Shown here piece after piece: positions 1 to 6,569 of a stretch of DNA of 10,635 bases (the stretch's first letter is position 1; every line of letters starts with the position of its first letter). Location of the stretch: NCBI GenBank assembly GCA_031274565.1, contig JAISPY010000303.1:1-10635 (forward strand), given 5' to 3'. The notes below the pieces were generated by a model. That model was not told where the DNA came from, searched no databases, and saw only the letters and a list, made by a program, of their open reading frames with translations. The stretch comes from Treponema sp. (GTDB lineage Bacteria > Spirochaetota > Spirochaetia > Treponematales > Breznakiellaceae). The translations under genes and the position numbers were made by a program.

Positions 1-1
1 C

Positions 2-295
2 TTTATCGGAGGACTCACCGCTTCTATCATCGTTGGACTAGGGGCGGTTTTTTTTATACCCGAAGCCTTTAGTTCAAGCCGCTTCCCCGCGGCAGGGGCT
101 GGCATCCTCTTGGGACTGGTATCCGGCACAGCCGCCTGCCTGGGAGACCTGGGGGAATCCGCATTGAAACGAAGCGTGAATATGAAAGATTCCGGAAGCC
201 TCATGCCCGGCCGCGGGGGGGTGCTGGACAGCATTGATTCCATAAGCCTCGCCGCACCGGTGTATTATGCCTTGTATTGGCTGCTCTTTGGCTAA
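2..295 (+). CDS. cdsA: Phosphatidate cytidylyltransferase (CDP-diacylglycerol synthase), C-terminal part
   Basis: This is the last 97 codons of a gene that begins upstream of the window, so the open frame runs in from base 2. CdsA is an integral membrane enzyme that makes CDP-diacylglycerol from phosphatidate and CTP, the branch point of phospholipid synthesis. The visible part has two hydrophobic stretches, then the family signature: GDLGESALKR, KDSG, PGRGGVLDSIDS, and a last hydrophobic segment ending at TAA. The common bacterial form of the signature is PGHGGxLDRxD. Here the His is Arg and the Arg after LD is Ser. I believe other CdsA proteins show such variants, but I could not check. No intrinsic terminator is evident just after the stop. 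The next gene is a transposase remnant on the other strand, so any downstream operon partner is lost or was never there. The identification rests on the signature and is fairly sure. Confidence 0.85.
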   Translation, partial: FIGGLTASIIVGLGAVFFIPEAFSSSRFPAAGAGILLGLVSGTAACLGDLGESALKRSVNMKDSGSLMPGRGGVLDSIDSISLAAPVYYALYWLLFG

Positions 296-303
296 AGACC
301 GCA

Positions 304-440
304 TCAGCAGAAGATGGCTTCCAGCATTCGCCGGGCTTCCGATGCTAGGTGTTCCTTTCGTTCCGCTTCTGTTTAGGGATAAGCGGTTCCGCCCCTTTCC
401 ATAGTTCCTCTGGCACTATCCAGGATTGTATCCCGGCACC
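304..440 (-). pseudogene. Remnant of an IS5-family transposase N-terminus
   Basis: Read on the minus strand from about 440, the frame gives GIQSWIVPEELWKGAEPLIP, then KQKRNERNT and a TAG at 345-347. In the next frame it continues ASEARRMLEAIFC to a TGA at 304-306. The pattern of W-I-V-P-x-E-L-W-x-x-x-E-P-L-I-P, a basic stretch, then R-x-x-L-E-A-I-F is how IS5-type transposases (DUF4096 N-terminus) start. The piece is frameshifted, cut off before the catalytic DDE core, and ends nine bases from the cdsA stop. It cannot make a working enzyme. I recognise the pattern by eye only. I found no inverted terminal repeats or target duplication, so the ends of the insertion are not defined. The rest of 296-585 holds no other gene I can support. 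Confidence 0.5.
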
Positions 441-529
441 GTTACTCGTTTTATGGTTTATGTATCGGCTCAATCTTATTCACGGATAAATTCTTAGGAA
501 AAAAAAGAAAAATGCGAGGAGGGCATTAT

Positions 530-557
530 AAAAAAACTCGCGCCACCCGAACAGCGC
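530..557 (-). terminator. Probable terminator of the PfkB-family kinase gene
   Basis: On the minus strand, 29 bases past the kinase stop, a short GC stem (GCGCT pairing with GGCGC, one G-U pair, 8-base loop) is followed by GAG and seven T. A second, longer inverted repeat (GCGAG / CTCGC at about 514-540) spans the T run and is followed by another T-rich stretch. The stem is short, so this is a moderate call. Confidence 0.45.
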
Positions 558-585
558 TCTGGGTTTATCGCTGGAAAACACCGGC

Positions 586-1524
586 CTATGTACCAGAACG
601 AACGGGAACTGCTGCTATCACCCCGACCTTGAAAAGCCCTGCGTTGAGCCTGCCGCAGCGGGCACCTTCGGCAACCGCAGCCTCCAGCCGAGCGCCCTCC
701 CCCAGGGCAGCCGCAAGACCTGCGGTAAAGGCATCCCCTGAACCGGTGGTATTGACCGGCTTGAGGGCCTCAACCGCATACGCGGCAAACCGATCGGATT
801 CGGAGAACCAGATGTCCCGATCCCCCCGGGTAAGCACGATCCCGCATTGGTAGTGCTTGCCTAGTTCACGGCACAGATCCTGAATAGGGCTTCGTATACG
901 ATCTTCTTGCACCTCCGCCCGCAGCTCCGGGGCAAAAGTTTCGATAAATTCCAGCAGGTTAGGCTTAATAATATCGGGATAATACCCAAGACTGTTGATG
1001 AGGTCCCTTCCCCGGAGATCCAGGATCACCTGCCTGCCCGCTTCCTTGGCTTTGCGAACCATCCAGGGTACCAAGGCATCAGAGAACCCTGCGGCCTTGG
1101 TACCGGAAATGATGACCCATTGATATGCCGGAAGCAGTCCGGTATAGGCTAGCCGGAGCCGTTCCTCGGTTCCCGGGGTAACTGGCTCGGATTCCTCCAC
1201 CAGTTCGGTAACGCTTTGGTCAGCGTCTTGTATGAGGGTATAACAGAAGCGGATGGGGCTTCCGCTCTCCACCCATTCCACGGAAAGACCGTCTTGGGCG
1301 CAGAGGTCCAGAAACAAGGGCCGCAGGATCCCCCCAAGCGAGGTCAGATGGCGATTGGGTTTTCCTAATTGGGTCAACACCCGGCTTACATTCACCCCCT
1401 TGCCTGAAGCATCCAGGCGATGCATTCCGGTGCGGTTCACCGCATCCTGGGTAAGCCGGGAGAAACCGAGGGTCTTTTGGAGGCTTGGGTTCATACAAAC
1501 CGTTAGAAAGGAGGGATTTTTCAT
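586..1524 (-). CDS. PfkB-family sugar kinase, 1-phosphofructokinase-like
   Basis: This 312-residue protein is full length for the ribokinase/PfkB family, which phosphorylates sugars or sugar phosphates with ATP in the cytoplasm. The first motif is around residues 37-54 (LDASGKGVNVSRVLTQLG). KPNLLE lies at 187-192, and the ATP/catalytic motif NTTGSGDAFTAG at 258-269 has the expected catalytic base Asp264. The overall pattern is closest to the FruK/LacC branch (fructose-1-phosphate or tagatose-6-phosphate kinases). However, the NPALD motif near the N-terminus of that branch reads NPSLQ (residues 12-16), and GGKG reads SGKG. Exact substrate is therefore uncertain. The start is supported by GAGGAG five bases upstream. 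No PTS or regulator gene is adjacent, so the context does not help with the sugar. It reads divergently from the dCMP deaminase. Confidence 0.85.
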   Translation of the reverse strand: MKNPSFLTVCMNPSLQKTLGFSRLTQDAVNRTGMHRLDASGKGVNVSRVLTQLGKPNRHLTSLGGILRPLFLDLCAQDGLSVEWVESGSPIRFCYTLIQDADQSVTELVEESEPVTPGTEERLRLAYTGLLPAYQWVIISGTKAAGFSDALVPWMVRKAKEAGRQVILDLRGRDLINSLGYYPDIIKPNLLEFIETFAPELRAEVQEDRIRSPIQDLCRELGKHYQCGIVLTRGDRDIWFSESDRFAAYAVEALKPVNTTGSGDAFTAGLAAALGEGARLEAAVAEGARCGRLNAGLFKVGVIAAVPVRSGT

Positions 1525-1540
1525 AAGAACTCCTCTCCCC

Positions 1541-1570
1541 TATAGTACATGAAGGTTCCTGAGGTTACAA
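1541..1570 (-). promoter_or_regulatory. Candidate kinase promoter, overlapping the divergent deaminase promoter
   Basis: On the minus strand, TTGTAA (1570-1565), a 17-base spacer and TACTAT (1547-1542) look like a sigma-70 promoter giving a short leader to the kinase start at 1524. The same bases read on the plus strand as TATAGT (1541-1546), a good -10 for the deaminase, though its -35 is poor. This arrangement favours the deaminase start at 1579 over the upstream ATG at 1549. No start site was mapped, so this is pattern only. Confidence 0.4.
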
Positions 1571-1578
1571 TAAGCATC

Positions 1579-2070
1579 ATGGAAGAAACACCATACCAGC
1601 GGCCAAGCTGGGACGAGTATTTTATGGAGGTCTGTAACTCCATTTCCAAGCGGGCCACCTGCGGACGAGGGCGTTCGGGCTGCGTCATAGCCAAGGACAA
1701 CCAGATCCTCGTAACCGGTTATGTGGGGGCTCCGGCTGGAATGCCCCACTGCGATGAGGTGGGGCATCAGCTTAAAAAGATGATCCACGAAGATGGAAGT
1801 GTTACCACCCATTGCGTACGGACGGTTCATGCGGAGCAAAACGCCATCTGCCAAGCGGCGAAACGGGGTATTGCCATAGCAGAAGCCACCCTGTATTGCC
1901 GCATGACCCCCTGTAGAACCTGCGCCATGCTCATCATTAACTGCGGCATCCGCCGGGTGGTTTGCCAGCGGCGGTACCATGACGCGGGAGATTCAGAGGC
2001 CATGTTCCAAAAAGCAGGTATTGGACTTGAGTATATCCAGGATGAACAAGAAACGTATGATCAGCAATAA
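1579..2070 (+). CDS. dCMP deaminase / ComEB-type cytidine deaminase
   Basis: This 163-residue protein belongs to the zinc-dependent cytidine/deoxycytidylate deaminase family. It should convert dCMP to dUMP, feeding thymidylate synthesis in the cytoplasm. The N-terminus RPSWDEYFMEVCNSISKRAT is typical of dCMP deaminases. The catalytic HAE motif is at 84-86 (VHAEQNAI) and the second zinc motif PCRTC at 111-115. Glu86 is the proton shuttle, and His84, Cys112 and Cys115 bind zinc. Further Cys and His residues (CDEVGH near 58-63, HC at 78-79) fit the extra metal site seen in some dCMP deaminases. An in-frame ATG exists at 1549, but it has no ribosome site and would lie inside the promoter region. 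ATG 1579 has GAGG 14 bases upstream, which is long, so the start is not certain. The gene converges on the next one. Confidence 0.87.
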   Translation: MEETPYQRPSWDEYFMEVCNSISKRATCGRGRSGCVIAKDNQILVTGYVGAPAGMPHCDEVGHQLKKMIHEDGSVTTHCVRTVHAEQNAICQAAKRGIAIAEATLYCRMTPCRTCAMLIINCGIRRVVCQRRYHDAGDSEAMFQKAGIGLEYIQDEQETYDQQ

Positions 2071-2099
2071 GCCGGCGCCCACCACGCAGCGGCTTTATT
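2066..2099. terminator. Weak bidirectional terminator between converging genes
   Basis: AATAAGCCG at 2066-2074 is mirrored by CGGCTTTATT at 2090-2099. The hairpin overlaps the deaminase stop and the last codons of the converging gene. A/T runs sit on both flanks of the GCCG/CGGC core, as in a two-way terminator, but the stem is short and the loop is 15 bases. Confidence 0.35.
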
Positions 2100-3078
2100 C
2101 AATGGTGATGAGGTATTTCAAGTAGAGCTCTTCTAAGGTCCGTTGCGGTCCGGGCAAGGCAAGGCGTTTGCGAAAAACCGCTGCGTCCCGGCGATCAATA
2201 TAAAAATCATAGATAGTCCGGGGGTCCGCGTCCTTTACCGTGCGATAAGCAGGTTGGTTGCCGATGTAGGAACGGACCTCATCCCGGCCCACTGCGGAGA
2301 TGCCGAAACGGGCCAGCCGGGAACGGACCTTGAGGATCTCCTCATAGGAAAGGCCGAAGAGGAATTCCTCCAAGGCCCATCTAGTTTCACTATGATCCGC
2401 CTCCTGCACGAGAAATCCATGCCAATCTTTCCCCATATCCATAGAAATACGGATCAGTTCACTGGATCCCTCCATGGTTCCAAACGAGGGAGGCGCCGCG
2501 TCCCGGGCTAACCAGAGGGACTCTAACGCGGGGAGATGCCGGACCGTGCGGGGGTCCCTGCCGCTATCCCACAGGGAAATGAGGTCATTGGCCAGACTGA
2601 TCTTGGTATCCTGGGTGAAGGCGGTGTCCTCTAAACAGGAAAAATAGACCTCTTCCGCCATGAGGGTACAAACCACCGACAGCAACACCCGCCGCAGGGA
2701 GGAATAGAAGGTATGGACATCCCGCACGAGTATGGAAAGCATGGAAAAAGCATGAAATTTGGCCACCAAAAAACTCCGGGTAGCCACCACCCGGGTGGGA
2801 ATATGGAATAAGTGGGAGGTAGAGGAAAAACTTGAGAGGGCTTCGATTAAATTTTCCTCACTCCGATGTTCCCCGCGCATGATCTGCGTTGCCCGTACCG
2901 AAGGGTATTGGGAGATGGCGTCCCCCAGCCCCTGCAGGCAACGAAACCGCTCTTTGACGAGTTTACTTTCTTCGGGATATTTGCCAGCAAGATATGCCTC
3001 AATCTCTTCAACTAAGTGCGCCTCATTTTCCTTTAGGATACATATCGGAGAAACCGTATTCGGCACAGATAGAAACAT
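2095..3078 (-). CDS. Hypothetical protein of about 327 residues, no family recognised
   Basis: I do not recognise this protein. It is soluble in character, with no signal peptide and no clear membrane segment, mixed alpha-helical, and rich in charged residues. The first third has MFLSVPNTVSPICILKENEA, then a helical stretch. The middle (about 110-160) is the most hydrophobic (HAFSMLSILVRDVHTFYSSL, then VLLSVVCTLMAEEVYFSCLE). The last third is charged and ends in FYIDRRDAAVFRKRLALPGP. No known nucleotide-binding or metal motif is visible. The open frame reaches a TTG at 3114. I prefer the ATG at 3078 because an AGG-containing stretch lies nine bases upstream and the TTG has no ribosome site. 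Codon use matches the neighbours, so it is a real gene. It lies 157 bases downstream of the phosphopantetheinyl transferase on the same strand. A spirochaete-limited conserved protein is my guess. Confidence 0.75.
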   Translation of the reverse strand: MFLSVPNTVSPICILKENEAHLVEEIEAYLAGKYPEESKLVKERFRCLQGLGDAISQYPSVRATQIMRGEHRSEENLIEALSSFSSTSHLFHIPTRVVATRSFLVAKFHAFSMLSILVRDVHTFYSSLRRVLLSVVCTLMAEEVYFSCLEDTAFTQDTKISLANDLISLWDSGRDPRTVRHLPALESLWLARDAAPPSFGTMEGSSELIRISMDMGKDWHGFLVQEADHSETRWALEEFLFGLSYEEILKVRSRLARFGISAVGRDEVRSYIGNQPAYRTVKDADPRTIYDFYIDRRDAAVFRKRLALPGPQRTLEELYLKYLITIE

Positions 3079-3234
3079 ACTTATAAGCCTATCTTTCCCC
3101 TCGGAATAAATCAAGCATTTTTCTAGGTTATTATTTTTTTACGTGCGAGCGGCGCGGTTCGGGAGGTATACGGACGAGTTTAAGGCATCCACGACTTGAG
3201 CCGCAGTACGTTACCCCGGTTCATAGCTTTGACC

Positions 3235-3924
3235 TTAGGGTTTTACAGAACTTACGGCGGCCTTTATCTTCGCGACGCGGTTAAGCGGCAGGGTTTCCGG
3301 GGAAAACCAGCGTACTTCAGGCTCGAGGGATATCCCCGCCTCCCCGATTTCCCGGCAGACCCCCAGGGCATAAGAACCAGTTTCGTATAAAAAGAACTCC
3401 AGGTTTGTTGCCTCTGTATCATCTTCGGGAAAACCATATTTTCCCGCAGCCGGGTCATCAAAGCTGAAGGCCGGACAGCGGCGCATATCAAATACCGAAA
3501 GTCCCCGGATCTTGAGGTACGCTTCTTTTAAGACCCAGATCCTGAAGAACCGGTGGAGCCCTTCGGCTTCGGAGGCAGAAGCCGCAAGAAAATCCCGTTC
3601 CGAGGCATGGAAAAAAAAGGACCCTAGGGCGCCAGAGGATTTTTGAGGCTGTAGGTACTGAATATCGCAGCCCGTACGGAACAACGGCCCTGCCGGGGCA
3701 GGGTCGGAGGTGAGATAGGAAACCGCTACCGCCTGTTTTGTGTGGCTTATGCTGAAATCCGCATGGTGATCCCCGAAGTAGGGTCTTCCCCCGTTTTCGA
3801 TCTCCAGAGGACTTTCAACAGGTGAAGCCTGCTGATCAAGGCATCGGAGGATGCGGCGGCCCTCCTGGTGTAGTTCTGAATTTTGGATTGACCCATAAGA
3901 CAATCCCACGTAAAAAAGCGTCAT
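3235..3924 (-). CDS. 4'-phosphopantetheinyl transferase, Sfp type
   Basis: This 229-residue protein is the usual size for an Sfp/AcpT-type enzyme, which moves the phosphopantetheine arm of coenzyme A to a serine of an acyl- or peptidyl-carrier protein. Motifs in order: GRPYF at 46-50, FSISHT at 57-62, GCDIQYL at 85-91, and FRIWVLKEAYLKIRG at 127-141. Asp87 and Glu134 are the expected magnesium ligands, and Lys133/Lys138 bind CoA. In Sfp the third acidic residue sits two after the Asp (GIDIE). Here it is Gln89, a substitution also known in some members of the superfamily. No polyketide or peptide synthetase is nearby, so the likely client is the fatty-acid carrier protein. The ATG at 3924 has only a distant GAGG, 16 bases upstream. 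Translation may depend on the small leader frame just before it. Confidence 0.86.
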   Translation of the reverse strand: MTLFYVGLSYGSIQNSELHQEGRRILRCLDQQASPVESPLEIENGGRPYFGDHHADFSISHTKQAVAVSYLTSDPAPAGPLFRTGCDIQYLQPQKSSGALGSFFFHASERDFLAASASEAEGLHRFFRIWVLKEAYLKIRGLSVFDMRRCPAFSFDDPAAGKYGFPEDDTEATNLEFFLYETGSYALGVCREIGEAGISLEPEVRWFSPETLPLNRVAKIKAAVSSVKP

Positions 3925-3942
3925 AATCGTTGTACGATGACC

Positions 3943-3999
3943 TCACTCGTATAGGGCGTCATTGGACAAGGTACGGTTGCGGTGTGGAGTGTTTTTCAT
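3943..3999 (-). CDS. Possible 18-codon leader peptide before the phosphopantetheinyl transferase
   Basis: A short frame, MKNTPHRNRTLSNDALYE, begins at an ATG with AAGGG seven bases upstream and ends 18 bases before the transferase ATG. The transferase itself lacks a good ribosome site, so coupled translation through this frame is possible. It contains no run of a single amino acid of the kind found in attenuator leaders. It may be chance, and I give it low weight. Confidence 0.25.
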   Translation of the reverse strand: MKNTPHRNRTLSNDALYE

Positions 4000-4042
4000 A
4001 ACCTTGCCCTTGGGTTCCTGGGTTACCACGCAGGCCGCAACC
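3974..4042 (-). other. Nested inverted repeat in the leader of the phosphopantetheinyl transferase
   Basis: GGTTGCGG (3975-3982) pairs perfectly with CCGCAACC near 4035-4042. Inside it GTGG can pair with CCAC, and TAACC (about 3998-4002) with GGTTA (about 4021-4025). The result is a long, interrupted hairpin. It covers the start of the possible leader peptide on the minus strand. There is no T run next to it, so it is not a simple terminator. I do not recognise a known riboswitch. The rest of 3925-4147 holds only this and the rubrerythrin terminator. Confidence 0.35.
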
Positions 4043-4107
4043 CCTTAAGCCTCCCAGCGGATTCGAAGGGAGCCGAAAACCCATGGTTCTGCGTTTCCGA
4101 CTCTCCC

Positions 4108-4136
4108 AAAGGCCGCGTTCAGAAGAGAACGCAGCC
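4108..4136 (-). terminator. Terminator of the rubrerythrin gene
   Basis: On the minus strand, 12 bases after the rubrerythrin stop, GGCTGCGTTC pairs with GAACGCGGCC around a six-base loop. This gives nine Watson-Crick pairs and one G-U pair in the minus-strand RNA. Only TTT follows before GGGAG, so the T run is short. The position and stem make termination likely. Confidence 0.55.
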
Positions 4137-4147
4137 TGAGTAGCGGC

Positions 4148-4687
4148 TTAGAAGTACCGTTTCAAGAGGCCCTTGAATCCGGAACCATGACGGGCTTCAT
4201 CCCGCGCCATTTCATGGACCGTGTCATGGATGGCATCGTAACCCCGTTCCTTGGCCCGTTTTGCCAGATCGGTCTTGCCGGCGCACGCCCCCTGCTCCGC
4301 TTCAACCCGGAGTTCCAGGTTGCGTTTGGTGCTGGTGGTGATGACTTCACCCAGGAGTTCCGCGAATTTGGCCGCATGTTCCGCTTCCTCAAAGGCGTAA
4401 CGCTTATAGGCCTCGGCAATTTCAGGATAGCCTTCCCGATCGGCAACCCGGCTCATGGCCAGGTACATACCCACTTCGGAACATTCGCCGTTGAAATTGG
4501 CCCGTAGATCCGTGAGGATATCTTCCTCAACCCCTTTCGCGACCCCAACCACATGCTCCGCAGCATAGGCGCTCCCGGCAATTTGCTCCTTGAACTTGGA
4601 AGCCGGGGCTTTGCAGGTAGGACAGAAGTCAGGAGCCTTGTCCCCTTCGTGAACGTAACCGCAGACGATACACACAAATTTTTTCAT
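4148..4687 (-). CDS. rbr: Reverse rubrerythrin (NADH peroxidase type)
   Basis: This 179-residue protein has an N-terminal rubredoxin domain (Cys6, Cys9, Cys22, Cys25 binding one iron) followed by a rubrerythrin four-helix domain. In the di-iron domain the two E-x-x-H motifs are EEAEH at 100-104 and DEARH at 163-167. In classical rubrerythrins the rubredoxin domain is at the C-terminus. This reversed order is the form that clostridia use to reduce hydrogen peroxide and oxygen with NADH-derived electrons. The role is cytoplasmic oxidative-stress defence in an anaerobe. I use the ATG at 4687 because GGAG lies nine bases upstream. An in-frame ATG five codons earlier would overlap that site. It follows perR by 60 bases on the same strand. 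The gap is AT-rich with TATAAT, too close to the ribosome site to be a normal -10, and other -10-like sequences, so it may have its own peroxide-controlled promoter. Confidence 0.92.
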   Translation of the reverse strand: MKKFVCIVCGYVHEGDKAPDFCPTCKAPASKFKEQIAGSAYAAEHVVGVAKGVEEDILTDLRANFNGECSEVGMYLAMSRVADREGYPEIAEAYKRYAFEEAEHAAKFAELLGEVITTSTKRNLELRVEAEQGACAGKTDLAKRAKERGYDAIHDTVHEMARDEARHGSGFKGLLKRYF

Positions 4688-4700
4688 ACGTATACTCTCC

Positions 4701-4724
4701 ATTATAAAAGTAATCTACTATAAT
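4701..4724 (-). promoter_or_regulatory. Candidate operator/promoter of rubrerythrin
   Basis: In the 60-base gap between perR and rubrerythrin, minus-strand ATTATA (4724-4719) and TATAAT (4706-4701) form a perfect 6-bp inverted repeat with a 12-base spacer. The region is the only AT-rich patch here and lies where a PerR site would be expected. It does not match the classic 7-1-7 Per box closely. Weak call. Confidence 0.3.
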
Positions 4725-4747
4725 ACTAACAGCAAATGCCGTAGTTT

Positions 4748-5155
4748 TCATGTATTTATACACCGGGAGCAGCGCCCATAAAACACCGTTTTTTGGTAAT
4801 CAATCTGGAAGCCCTCATGCACAGGCCCTTCAGACCGGGGAAGATCGATACCGTAATCCAGCGGAAGCGTACCCGGCAGATCCAAGACCGCGCCACAACC
4901 AGTACAGATACAATGCGGGTGGGGCATAACCGAGCCATCAAACCGTTCTTCTCCCTCCACGATCCCGATAGACACCACCGAACCTTCCTCAAGGAACAGG
5001 TTAATATTACGGTATACGGTGCCCAGGGAAAGACCGGGGATAACGGGTCTTAAGTGTTCGTACACCCATCGGGCACTGGGATGGGAGGCGGTTGATCGGA
5101 TCATACGGAGAATCGCTTCCCGCTGCTTACTGTATTTTCTTTCTGTACCAGGCAT
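4748..5155 (-). CDS. perR: PerR-type peroxide-sensing repressor (Fur family)
   Basis: This 135-residue Fur-family regulator has an N-terminal winged helix (recognition region around LGTVYRNINLF, 45-54) and a C-terminal metal-binding dimer domain. The residues that bind the regulatory metal in PerR all appear present: His25, Asp73 (in RFDG), His79 and His81 (HPH), and Asp92. Two CxxC pairs (84/87 and 129/132) form the structural zinc site. PerR has Asp where Fur proteins usually have Glu, which supports PerR over Fur or Zur. It would repress peroxide-defence genes until hydrogen peroxide oxidises a metal-bound His. The adjacent rubrerythrin is the obvious target. I use ATG 5155. The frame extends five codons to a TTG at 5170. 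Neither start has a clear ribosome site, so the leader is unusual. Confidence 0.9.
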   Translation of the reverse strand: MPGTERKYSKQREAILRMIRSTASHPSARWVYEHLRPVIPGLSLGTVYRNINLFLEEGSVVSIGIVEGEERFDGSVMPHPHCICTGCGAVLDLPGTLPLDYGIDLPRSEGPVHEGFQIDYQKTVFYGRCSRCINT

Positions 5156-5170
5156 AACTAAAATATTCAA

Positions 5171-5224
5171 AATAGTAATAAGTATTGTTATTATTAATAT
5201 ACGATCTTTTTATTCCCAGGACAA
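5171..5224 (-). promoter_or_regulatory. perR promoter with overlapping palindromic operator
   Basis: On the minus strand TTGTCC (5224-5219), a 17-base spacer and TATATT (5201-5196) make a good sigma-70 promoter. Just downstream, TAATAA (5176-5181) and TTATTA (5188-5193) form an inverted repeat. It extends imperfectly to about 11 bases per arm over 5171-5198, covering the -10 edge and the predicted start site. A Fur/PerR-type AT-rich dyad in this position fits autorepression. The promoter and dyad are visible. The regulator that binds is inferred. Confidence 0.5.
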
Positions 5225-5301
5225 GGGGAACCATAAGAAAAAATGGGTGTATGCCCCTTTATCGAACCATCTCGTCAAGTACAGCGCCTATGGCTGGACT
5301 G

Positions 5302-5330
5302 TTGTATCTTGTTGAGGAGGAAGGTATACT
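5302..5330 (+). promoter_or_regulatory. Candidate gpsA promoter
   Basis: TTGTAT at 5302-5307 and TATACT at 5325-5330 are separated by 17 bases, about 105 bases before the gpsA start. The -10 is close to consensus. The -35 matches only in TTG. Nothing better was seen between perR and gpsA. Confidence 0.35.
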
Positions 5331-5439
5331 AGGTCCTGGATTGCACCAGAGGATGCGGTATGTCTTATAGGGTTTGCGTACCGGGGTATACGCCCCCGGA
5401 GGAGTTTCCGTGCGGAACGGGGGAAAAGGAGAAAATGGT

Positions 5440-6522
5440 ATGAGTACGTCCATTGCGGTCCTGGGCGCCGGGGCCTGGGGTACCGCCATAGCCAAGGTCA
5501 TTGCCGATAAGGGTAAAGCTGTAACCCTCTGGTGCCGGGGGAAAGCCTTGGCACAAGCCATTACCACAGAGCATCGGAATCCCCGGTATTTACCGGAGGT
5601 TACCCTACCCCCCGGGTTGCAGGCCAGTTCGGATATCCTCGAAGCCGCATCGGACAAGCAATTCCTGATCCTGGCTATTCCCTCGCTCTACCTGTTAGAG
5701 ACGGTGAAACCGATCCTCCTGGTCCCTTCCATCCGGGAAGGCGAGACCGCCATCGCGGTGCTGACCAAGGGCTTCCTCCCTTCCCCCAAAGGCCCCCGGC
5801 TTATCCTGGAAACGCTGGAGGATTACCTGCCGGGGTTCTATCGTCATGGCTTGGTCTATATCGCCGGTCCCAGCCATGCGGAAGAGGTATCCCAGGGCAA
5901 GATCACCGGGCTTATCGCGGCCAGTGAAAACCCCAAGAACTCCATACGGTTCAGAGACCTCTTAAAGAGCAGGCAGCTTATGGTATTCTCTTCCTTTGAT
6001 ATTCGGGGGGTGCAAGTAGCGGCGGCGACCAAAAACGTGATTGCCATTGCCTTCGGTATCCTTGGGGCCTTAAAGACCGGCGGGGCGCTCCCCCCAGAGC
6101 TTCGCGACAAGGCCGCTTTGTTCGGAGATGGTACGGAATCACTGTTGCTTGCCGCGGGCTTGAACGAGATTCAATATCTGGGCCGCGCCATGGGGGCCAC
6201 CCATGCGGAAACCTTTACCTCTATTTCCGGTGTAGGCGACCTCGATGTTACCTGCCGTTCCGCCTTTGGCCGGAACCGCCGCTTTGGTCGGGAAATCATC
6301 GAAAAGCAGATCCTGAAACCCTTCGCGAACCTGGAAGATCTGCTGGACCGGATCAATGAAATCGGGTATGTGCCTGAGGGTGCGGCTGCGGCAAAGTACG
6401 TCAAGGTCCTTGCGGAAAAATACAAACTGAAGCTGCCCATCTGCACCGGTCTGTACCGGATATTGAACCGGGAGATCGAAGCCGCGGAATTGCTGGAAGA
6501 TGTCCTCAGCGGCTTGGAATAA
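5440..6522 (+). CDS. gpsA: Glycerol-3-phosphate dehydrogenase [NAD(P)+]
   Basis: This 360-residue cytoplasmic enzyme reduces dihydroxyacetone phosphate to sn-glycerol-3-phosphate, the backbone of membrane phospholipids. The N-terminal Rossmann loop is GAGAWGTA (about 9-16). The middle has AGPSHAEEV. The catalytic pair is in ATKNVIAIAFG, the GVGDLDVTC motif follows, and GRNRRFG supplies the Arg-Asn that hold the substrate phosphate. The start at 5440 is set by AAGGAG eight bases upstream. The upstream in-frame extension to 5374 lacks a ribosome site. The protein is some 20-25 residues longer than typical GpsA. The extra length lies after AIAFGILGALKTGG, and the usual GDN following the insertion reads GDG here. 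The active-site residues I can place are intact, so it should work. It stands alone, transcribed away from perR. Confidence 0.95.
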   Translation: MSTSIAVLGAGAWGTAIAKVIADKGKAVTLWCRGKALAQAITTEHRNPRYLPEVTLPPGLQASSDILEAASDKQFLILAIPSLYLLETVKPILLVPSIREGETAIAVLTKGFLPSPKGPRLILETLEDYLPGFYRHGLVYIAGPSHAEEVSQGKITGLIAASENPKNSIRFRDLLKSRQLMVFSSFDIRGVQVAAATKNVIAIAFGILGALKTGGALPPELRDKAALFGDGTESLLLAAGLNEIQYLGRAMGATHAETFTSISGVGDLDVTCRSAFGRNRRFGREIIEKQILKPFANLEDLLDRINEIGYVPEGAAAAKYVKVLAEKYKLKLPICTGLYRILNREIEAAELLEDVLSGLE

Positions 6523-6569
6523 GGCGGTGACCCACCAGGGATGATGGGTATGTGCTTATATGTTCCTCA

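Noticed and set aside
512..853. Plus-strand open frame of 113 codons
   Set aside because: It lies opposite the PfkB-family kinase, is rich in Ala, Pro, Ser and Arg as antisense frames of GC-rich genes are, and has no family resemblance.
1549..1578. Ten extra N-terminal codons for the dCMP deaminase from ATG 1549
   Set aside because: There is no ribosome site, the stretch overlaps the likely kinase promoter, and family members begin near the RPSWDEYF motif.
4050..4085. A tRNA-like TTCGAATCC on the minus strand near a GC stem
   Set aside because: No acceptor, D or anticodon arm can be built around it, and the expected T-stem does not pair.
5185..5370. Plus-strand frame of 61 codons between perR and gpsA
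   Set aside because: It overlaps the perR promoter, has no ribosome site and no recognisable sequence.
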